From contig UQUX01000057.1 in NCBI GenBank assembly GCA_900544425.1, positions 1 to 11,084 of the forward strand: 11,084 nucleotides of DNA, given 5' to 3'. The position numbers and the translations under genes are program-made. Positions within the stretch are counted from its first letter, which is position 1. Each line of letters starts with the position of its first letter. This DNA is from an uncultured Collinsella sp. GTDB lineage: Bacteria; Actinomycetota; Coriobacteriia; Coriobacteriales; Coriobacteriaceae. The notes below the pieces were generated by a model, which was not told the DNA's origin, did not search any database, and saw only the letters and a program-made list of their open reading frames with translations. Of the stretch, positions 6,297 to 11,084 are shown piece after piece.

Positions 6297-6989
6297 ATGT
6301 CGTATACGGTGACTGAGGCCACGGTCGTCTTTCCCGATAAGAAGGCGGCCTCCTCGTTCTCGAGCGGGTATGCGTCCAAAAAGCCTTGCGCACATATCGA
6401 TTGTGAGCTTGAGGGCGGTTTTGAGCGGTCCATTTGGATTCCCGTGCGGGTTGCGCGCCTGTATGTCAAAAACCGCCCCGATCTTCCCTGTGATTGGGAT
6501 AACTTTCGTGAGGCTGTGCAGCTCGTCGAGCGTAAATGTGCACTTACCATGGTGACTGAGATGTTATCGCGCCGCGACCATGCGACGGGTGAGGTCCGTG
6601 ACAAGCTGGCTCGCTACGGCTTTCACCAGCCCTCGATCGATTTCGCCGTCGAGCGCGCCACCGAGTATCGCTTTTTAGACGAGAACCGCTTTTGCTCGTA
6701 CTTTATCGAGGAACGCAAGCGGCGCGGTTGGGGACAGCGCAAAATCGAGACCGAGCTCAAGCGTCGTCATGTCGTGCTCGATGACATTCCCGGTTATCCC
6801 GAGGAATATTTTGCCGTCGAAGACGATTTGGCGCGTGCGTCAGCCCTACTTGCCAAGCGGCGTGTTCCAGAGACGCGCGGATTCGAAAAACTGGTTCGGT
6901 TTTTGATGGGCAAGGGCTTCTCGTATCACATTGCCGCCGATGCCGTTAAGGCACGCCTCGATGCTGAATGCGAGGAATGGGCGGTTTAG
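6297..6989 (+). CDS. recX: RecA regulatory protein RecX
   Basis: The 230-residue product resembles RecX, an alpha-helical protein that binds the RecA filament and modulates it. The core has family motifs: MLSRRDHATGEVRDKLARYGF (three-helix repeat 1), then TEYRFLDENRFCSYFIEER and RRGWGQRKIETELKRR (repeat 2), and a C-terminal FEKLVRFLMGKGFSYHIAADAVK (repeat 3). The first 70 residues are more divergent and may be lineage-specific. It begins 11 nt after recA, so it should share the SOS promoter. No good Shine-Dalgarno precedes ATG 6297, which suggests translation coupled to recA at a lower level, as is common for RecX. No clear terminator follows. Confidence 0.9.
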   Translation: MSYTVTEATVVFPDKKAASSFSSGYASKKPCAHIDCELEGGFERSIWIPVRVARLYVKNRPDLPCDWDNFREAVQLVERKCALTMVTEMLSRRDHATGEVRDKLARYGFHQPSIDFAVERATEYRFLDENRFCSYFIEERKRRGWGQRKIETELKRRHVVLDDIPGYPEEYFAVEDDLARASALLAKRRVPETRGFEKLVRFLMGKGFSYHIAADAVKARLDAECEEWAV

Positions 6990-7051
6990 GCATATGCGTT
7001 TTGTGGTCCTGCCGTTCACCGCGTTTTAGCCGCCGTGCTGGGGCTATTTAT

Positions 7052-7080
7052 TTGACAGTTGTTGTGGTTCAACGTACGAT
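7052..7080 (+). promoter_or_regulatory. rny promoter (sigma-70-type)
   Basis: A consensus -35 TTGACA (7052-7057) and -10 TACGAT (7075-7080) are separated by 17 bp. Transcription would start near 7087, giving a leader of about 160 nt before the rny ATG. The intergenic stretch 6990-7051 upstream shows nothing else convincing. Confidence 0.8.
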
Positions 7081-7109
7081 AAACACTGTCATTTGCTTTG
7101 TGATATGTG

Positions 7110-7124
7110 CTCATCTGTGATGAG
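7110..7124 (+). promoter_or_regulatory. Small hairpin in the rny leader, followed by a T-rich stretch
   Basis: CTCATC-TGT-GATGAG forms a perfect 6-bp stem with a three-base loop about 23 nt into the predicted transcript. TTTGTTTATATGTTTAT follows. The form resembles a weak intrinsic terminator or attenuator, but the stem is short and AT-rich. Confidence 0.4.
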
Positions 7125-7185
7125 TTTGTTTATATGTTTATCTGTATCCGACCCGCATAAGCTGCGCCCATATTACTCAAATGTC

Positions 7186-7211
7186 GCGAGCCGTTCGTAA
7201 GGACGGTTCGC
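7186..7211 (+). promoter_or_regulatory. Second hairpin in the rny leader
   Basis: GCGAGCCGT (7186-7194) pairs with ACGGTTCGC (7203-7211) over nine base pairs, one of them G-U, with an eight-base loop. It ends 23 nt before the AAGGAG ribosome-binding site. No T-run follows, so it is more likely an RNA structural or processing element than a terminator. Confidence 0.5.
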
Positions 7212-7246
7212 TTAGTTGTGTAACGAATCCATAAAAAGGAGTGAGC

Positions 7247-8797
7247 ATGCCTATCATCGCAGCGCTCGTTGGCATCGTTTTGGGTGCTATCGCCGCCATT
7301 GCCTACATGCGCACCGCCAAGCAGGGTAGTCTTCACGAGGCCGACGAAAAGATCCAGTCGGCACACGCACAGGCTGAGTCCCTGATCGGTGATGCAAAGC
7401 GTCAGGCCGAGACCCTCAAAAAAGAGGCTCTGCTCGAGGCTAAGGAAGAGATAATCAAGAACAAGCAAGCCGCCGAGGCCGAGGACAAGCAGCGTAAGAA
7501 CGAGATTCGTACGCTCGAGAATCGCGTGATGCAACGCGAGGAATCCCTCGATCGCCGCAACGACGCTCTCGACAAGCGCGAGCATCAGCTGTCCAGCCAG
7601 GCCGGTCAGGTCGAGAAGCGCTCCCGTGAGCTCGAGGAGCTCTGCGCCAAGCAGACCTCCGAGCTCGAGCGTATCGCCGACCTGACCCGTGAGGACGCCC
7701 ACAAGGAGCTCCTCGATAAGGTTCGCGGCGAGGTCACCCACGAGGCTGCCACGATCATTCGCGAGTCCGAGCAGCAGGTTCGCGCCGAGTGCCACAAGAC
7801 CGCCCAGGAGATTCTGTCCCTGGCGATTCAGCGCTGCGCTGCCGACCACACAGCCGAGGTCACCGTTACCTCCGTGCACATTCCCTCTGATGACCTCAAG
7901 GGCCGTATCATCGGTCGCGAGGGTCGCAACATCCGGACCTTCGAGCAGGTTTCCGGCGTCAACCTCGTGATCGACGACACGCCTGAGACCGTCGTTCTTT
8001 CGAGCTTCGACCCGGTCCGTCGTGAGACCGCCCGTGTTGCCCTCGAGAACCTCATCGCCGACGGCCGCATTCACCCCGCCCGCATTGAGGAGATGTATCA
8101 CAAGGCTGCCGACCTGGTTCAGCAGCGCGTGCGCGAGGCTGGCGAGCAGGCTGCCTTTGATACCGGTATCCACGACCTGCACCCCGAGATCGTCAAGACC
8201 CTTGGTGCCCTGCGCTACCGTACCTCGTTTGGTCAGAATGTGCTTCAGCACTCCCTCGAGGTCTCTGATCTGTGCGGCGTGATGGCTTCCGAGCTTGGCC
8301 TGGACGTTGTGACCGCTAAGCGCGCCGGCCTGCTGCACGACCTGGGCAAGGCAATCGACCACGACGTCGAGGGCCCGCATGCCGTCATCGGCGCCGAGCT
8401 TGCCCGCCGTTATGGCGAGAAGCCCGTTATCGTTCACGCTATCGAGGCTCACCATGCCGATGTCGACCCCAACACGGTGCTCGATGTCCTGGTACAGGCC
8501 GCCGATGCCGTCTCCGCCTCTCGCCCCGGTGCCCGTCGCGAGTCTGCCGAGAACTACATCAAGCGTCTTGAGAAGCTCGAGGAGATTGCCAACTCCCATG
8601 AAGGCGTCGAGCGTACCTATGCCATGCAGGCTGGTCGCGAGGTCCACGTCATGGTTCAGCCGGACAAGATCTCCGATGCCCAGTCCACGGTCCTGGCTCA
8701 CGATATCGCCCATCAGATCGAGGAAGAGATGGAGTATCCCGGTCAGGTGCGCGTCGTCGTGATTCGCGAGAGCCGCGCTGTCGATATCGCTAAATAA
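7247..8797 (+). CDS. rny: Ribonuclease Y
   Basis: This 516-residue protein is close in length to Bacillus RNase Y (520), the membrane-anchored endonuclease that initiates mRNA decay. Domains, numbered from ATG 7247: an N-terminal membrane helix (about 2-20), a long Lys/Glu/Gln-rich coiled coil (about 28-190), a KH RNA-binding domain with GRIIGREGRNIR (219-230), an HD phosphohydrolase domain with QHSLEVSDL (H335) and LLHDLGKAID (H364-D365) metal ligands, and a conserved C-terminal region. AAGGAG at 7235-7240 is correctly spaced for ATG 7247 and too close for the in-frame GTG at 7241. It has a strong promoter and a structured leader. The next gene starts one base after the stop, so the two are surely coupled. 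Confidence 0.96.
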   Translation: MPIIAALVGIVLGAIAAIAYMRTAKQGSLHEADEKIQSAHAQAESLIGDAKRQAETLKKEALLEAKEEIIKNKQAAEAEDKQRKNEIRTLENRVMQREESLDRRNDALDKREHQLSSQAGQVEKRSRELEELCAKQTSELERIADLTREDAHKELLDKVRGEVTHEAATIIRESEQQVRAECHKTAQEILSLAIQRCAADHTAEVTVTSVHIPSDDLKGRIIGREGRNIRTFEQVSGVNLVIDDTPETVVLSSFDPVRRETARVALENLIADGRIHPARIEEMYHKAADLVQQRVREAGEQAAFDTGIHDLHPEIVKTLGALRYRTSFGQNVLQHSLEVSDLCGVMASELGLDVVTAKRAGLLHDLGKAIDHDVEGPHAVIGAELARRYGEKPVIVHAIEAHHADVDPNTVLDVLVQAADAVSASRPGARRESAENYIKRLEKLEEIANSHEGVERTYAMQAGREVHVMVQPDKISDAQSTVLAHDIAHQIEEEMEYPGQVRVVVIRESRAVDIAK

Positions 8798-8798
8798 C

Positions 8799-9884
8799 AT
8801 GAGCGACGCGAACGAGCTCATCTCATTTATCGCGTCGATGTCGGGGGAGGGCAACCTTCGCGTCGAGGAGAACCTTGGCGAGGGGTATGTCCGCCTCCGC
8901 GTTTCGGAGGCCGAGCGGCGCCAGGCAAAACACGACATTCAGCATGTCGAGGATATCGTCATCGAAATGCTCCGTAATGCTCGCGATGCCGGCGCCGACA
9001 AGGTCTATCTCGCCACGACCAAGGAAGATGGCGTCCGCACGCTTGTCTTTCTGGATAACGGTTCGGGCGTTCCGCAGGATATGCAAGAGCGAATCTTCGA
9101 TGCCCGCGTTACCTCCAAGCTCGAGAGCATGAAGATGGACTGTTGGGGCGTTCACGGTCGTGGCATGGCATTGTTTTCGATCAAGCAGAACACCGACGAG
9201 GCCCGTGTGGTCACGTCCGGCGTCGATCTTGGTTCAGCCTTTAAGGTGAGCGTTGCAGCCGACCGCCTCAGTGAGCGTGCCGATCAGTCCAGCTGGCCCC
9301 AGGCCGTCAAGGATGAGGACGGACGTTATGTCTGTGCTCGCGGCCCGCATAATATTATTCGCGCTGCCTGTGAGTTTGCGCTCGAGGAGCTGCGTGGTTG
9401 CGATGTCTATCTTGGTTCTCCGTCTGAGATTGCCGCGACCCTTTATGCTCAGGCGTCAAGTCGGCTCGATACGTCTCGTCTCCTGTTTATTGATGACGAG
9501 AGCGAGCTTCCGGTTGTCGATCGTTTAGGCCTTGCCTCTGATGCCGAGGACTTTATCCGTGTCTGCTCGGGTTTGGGTCTTGAGATGTCCGAGCGCACGG
9601 CACATCGCATTTTGGCAGGGCAGATTAAGCCCGTTCGCGGTGTGACCGCGCGTCTGCTGCGCGAGCGTGATTCTTCCTCGCATGCGCCGGCTCCTGTCGA
9701 TCTCGCGAAGGATCGTCGCGGGCTACGTATTGCCAAGGATGACATGGCACAGTTTTCGCGTGCTGTGGAGCGGGACTTCAATGACCTTGCCGCCCGGTAC
9801 TATCTCAACCTTTGCGGCGACCCAAAGATTCGTGTTTCGCGTGATCGAATCACTGTGACCTTCGATCTTGCCAAAGAGGAATAG
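8799..9884 (+). CDS. Uncharacterised GHKL-type ATPase (Hsp90/MutL/histidine-kinase fold)
   Basis: This 361-residue soluble protein has an N-terminal Bergerat (GHKL) ATP-binding fold. The N-box is EMLRNARDAGA (E56, N60, D63), the G1 box is LDNGSGVP (D86, G88, G90), and the G2/lid glycines are GVHGRGMAL (G117, G120, G122). The last four-glycine motif and EMLRNARDAG are closer to MutL/Hsp90-type ATPases than to histidine kinases. No phosphoacceptor His domain, receiver, membrane helix or MutL dimerisation domain is visible. Residues 150-361 match nothing I recognise; 240-290 look helical and 335-357 may be a closing beta segment. ATG is one base after the rny stop, and no strong Shine-Dalgarno is seen, so translation probably depends on rny. 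Bacillus has ymdB at this position. The role is unknown; RNA decay or envelope control is guesswork from context. Confidence 0.82.
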   Translation: MSDANELISFIASMSGEGNLRVEENLGEGYVRLRVSEAERRQAKHDIQHVEDIVIEMLRNARDAGADKVYLATTKEDGVRTLVFLDNGSGVPQDMQERIFDARVTSKLESMKMDCWGVHGRGMALFSIKQNTDEARVVTSGVDLGSAFKVSVAADRLSERADQSSWPQAVKDEDGRYVCARGPHNIIRAACEFALEELRGCDVYLGSPSEIAATLYAQASSRLDTSRLLFIDDESELPVVDRLGLASDAEDFIRVCSGLGLEMSERTAHRILAGQIKPVRGVTARLLRERDSSSHAPAPVDLAKDRRGLRIAKDDMAQFSRAVERDFNDLAARYYLNLCGDPKIRVSRDRITVTFDLAKEE

Positions 9885-9888
9885 TGCC

Positions 9889-9917
9889 TTTACCGAGTCC
9901 TCTCGGTACGATACAGT
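9889..9917 (+). promoter_or_regulatory. Candidate spoVS promoter
   Basis: TTTACC (9889-9894) and TACAGT (9912-9917) have 17-bp spacing and match the consensus at four of six positions each. Predicted start is near 9924, giving a leader of about 35 nt. A perfect inverted repeat occupies the -35 and spacer. Confidence 0.45.
9891..9908. promoter_or_regulatory. Perfect inverted repeat at the spoVS promoter (operator or weak terminator)
   Basis: TACCGAG-TCCT-CTCGGTA is a perfect 7-bp inverted repeat with a four-base centre, beginning 6 nt after the GHKL ATPase stop. It overlaps the candidate -35. There is no T-run after it, so an operator is at least as likely as a terminator. Confidence 0.5.
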
Positions 9918-9958
9918 TATTGCAGTTAAAACGTACTTTTAAACGCAGGAGTTTCTTC

Positions 9959-10276
9959 ATGGATTGCCTGAAGGTATCAAGCAAATCATCGCCCGCGTCC
10001 GTTGCCGGCGCCATCGCCGGCATGGTCAAGGATGGTGTACCCGTCAACATCCAGTGTGTCGGCGCCGGTGCTGTCAACCAGGCCATTAAGGCCGTTGCCA
10101 TCGCGCGCGGTTTTTTGATCCCAACCGGTTTTGATATTTCCTGCGCGCCCGTGTTCTCCGACATTCTCATTAACGGGGAGTCGCGGACGGCCATCCGCCT
10201 TTCTATCTACGTTCACCAGATCAATCGAGCTGCTATGGATAACGTCGTCATGGATGATGTTAAGCCTGTGGCATAG
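9959..10276 (+). CDS. spoVS: SpoVS/Alba-superfamily protein
   Basis: The 105-residue protein matches stage V sporulation protein S: MDCLKVSSKSSPASVAGAIAG, VGAGAVNQAIKAVAIARGF and SRTAIRLSIY lie in the order seen in Bacillus SpoVS (about 86 residues). SpoVS has an Alba-like fold and is thought to bind nucleic acid. In Bacillus, loss of spoVS affects sporulation and septation, but homologues occur widely in non-spore-formers. Residues 86-105 (HQINRAAMDNVVMDDVKPVA) are an extra C-terminal extension. ATG 9959 is set by AGGAG at 9947-9951; an in-frame upstream GTG at 9884 would add 25 residues unlike the family. It lies 74 nt after the GHKL ATPase gene and 45 nt before miaB. Confidence 0.93.
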   Translation: MDCLKVSSKSSPASVAGAIAGMVKDGVPVNIQCVGAGAVNQAIKAVAIARGFLIPTGFDISCAPVFSDILINGESRTAIRLSIYVHQINRAAMDNVVMDDVKPVA

Positions 10277-10321
10277 CTTCTGCTAGCCTCGTTTCGCTCC
10301 CCAACGTTAGGACTTATGCAC

Positions 10322-11084
10322 ATGGATCAGCGTTCCGTACGCGATATTCTTGCCGGTAAAACCTACTTTATCCGCACCTTTGGCTGCCAGATGAATCAGC
10401 ACGACTCTGAGCGCGTGAGCGGTCTGCTCGATTCGTATGGTTGCCTCATGGCGCTCGATCTTGAGCATGCCGATATCGTTGTCTTCATGACATGCTGCGT
10501 GCGCGAGGCCGCCGATACTCGCCTGTACGGTCAGTGCAATTCCTGCAAAAGCCTGCCGCCTTCGCCTTCGGGCAAGCGTGTGGTTGCCGTTGGTGGTTGC
10601 ATCGCGCAGCGCGATGGCGAGGGCCTGCTCACCAACGTCGATAACGTCAATGTCATCTTTGGTACGCATTCCATCGCACATGTGGCAGAGCTCATTGCCG
10701 AGGCGTTCCTTGATGGCAAGCGTCATATCCGCACCAATGAGCATGAGGATACGGATGCCATGAGCATGCCGTGGCATCGCGAGACCCAGTATCACGCCTG
10801 GGTGCCCATTATGACGGGCTGCAATAATTTCTGTACCTATTGCATCGTGCCGTACGTGCGCGGTCGCGAAAAGAGCCGCCCCTTCGAGGAAATTGTCGAC
10901 GAGGTGACCGGTTTGGTGCGCCAGGGCGTGCGCGAGATTACGCTGCTGGGCCAAAACGTTAACTCATATGGTCGCGATCTGTTTGGCAAGCCGCGTTTTG
11001 CCGATCTGCTGCGTGCCGTGGGTGATACGGGTGTGGAGCGCATCTTCTTTACCTCTTCTCATCCTAAGGATCTGCTGCCCGAGA
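10322..11084 (+). CDS. miaB: tRNA-2-methylthio-N6-dimethylallyladenosine synthase MiaB (3' end outside window)
   Basis: The frame is open to the window end and encodes the first 254 residues of a MiaB-type methylthiotransferase, which adds a methylthio group to modified adenosine-37 of tRNAs reading codons that start with U. The auxiliary cluster cysteines are C22 (TFGCQMNQHDSERV), C58 (MTCCVREAAD) and C93 (GGCIAQRDG). The radical-SAM CxxxCxxC is C167/C171/C174 in TGCNNFCTYCIVPYVRGREKSR. FGCQMN and GCIAQR favour MiaB over RimO. Family members normally have NTCxxRE at the second cluster cysteine; here it is MTCCVRE. ATG 10322 has AGGA at 10309-10312; in-frame ATG 10316 is too close to it. The rny-spoVS-miaB neighbourhood is shared with Bacillus. 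Confidence 0.95.
   Translation, partial: MDQRSVRDILAGKTYFIRTFGCQMNQHDSERVSGLLDSYGCLMALDLEHADIVVFMTCCVREAADTRLYGQCNSCKSLPPSPSGKRVVAVGGCIAQRDGEGLLTNVDNVNVIFGTHSIAHVAELIAEAFLDGKRHIRTNEHEDTDAMSMPWHRETQYHAWVPIMTGCNNFCTYCIVPYVRGREKSRPFEEIVDEVTGLVRQGVREITLLGQNVNSYGRDLFGKPRFADLLRAVGDTGVERIFFTSSHPKDLLPE

Noticed and set aside
6990..7051. recAX terminator after recX
   Set aside because: Only an 8-bp palindrome (GCATATGC) and scattered GC words are present; no stem with a T-run could be found.
7186..7211. Second SOS box before rny (CCGTTCG and CGGTTCG)
   Set aside because: The half-sites are not in CGAAC-N4-GTTCG order or spacing; an RNA hairpin explains the symmetry better.
7130..8938. 602-residue open frame on the - strand opposite rny
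   Set aside because: It is antisense to RNase Y; the Leu/Gly/Asp-rich product is a shadow of rny codon usage.
9884..9958. Longer SpoVS starting at GTG 9884
   Set aside because: The added 25 residues do not match the family, overlap the candidate promoter, and the AGGAG site clearly serves ATG 9959.

Overview
The window is about 60% GC by eye and every recognisable gene is on the + strand. Gene content and order point to a high-GC Gram-positive of the Coriobacteriia (Collinsella-like), placed by inference. Supporting signs are an actinobacterial-type FtsK recognition helix (GYARAGR), a CGAAC-N4-GTTCG SOS box at recA, and RNase Y and SpoVS together in a high-GC actinobacterial-looking genome. 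No mobile element, CRISPR array, tRNA or rRNA was found. This is mostly conserved chromosomal housekeeping DNA.

Layout. (1) 1-4879: a tightly packed run of the ftsK 3' end, a RodZ-like membrane protein, yajQ, rimO, pgsA and a stand-alone CinA C-terminal domain (pncC). It ends at a perfect GC-rich hairpin (4887-4910). (2) 4911-5136: an intergenic stretch with four 11-bp-phased TTTGG repeats, then a strong promoter whose spacer holds a perfect SOS box, driving recA and recX. (3) 6990-7246: an intergenic stretch with a textbook promoter and a leader of about 160 nt containing two hairpins, upstream of rny (RNase Y). One base after rny comes an uncharacterised GHKL-type ATPase. (4) 9885-9958: a short gap with a candidate promoter overlapping a perfect 7-bp inverted repeat, upstream of spoVS and then miaB, which runs off the window end.

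Functional themes: chromosome segregation and cell shape (FtsK, RodZ); phospholipid synthesis (PgsA); NAD-cycle salvage (PncC); SOS recombination (RecA, RecX); RNA turnover and modification (RNase Y, MiaB) with ribosome modification (RimO). The most open question is the GHKL ATPase between rny and spoVS, where Bacillus has ymdB. Next are the phased repeats upstream of the recA promoter and the long Arg/Gly/Ser/Tyr-rich cytoplasmic region of the RodZ-like protein. No gap without a gene exceeds 300 bases.
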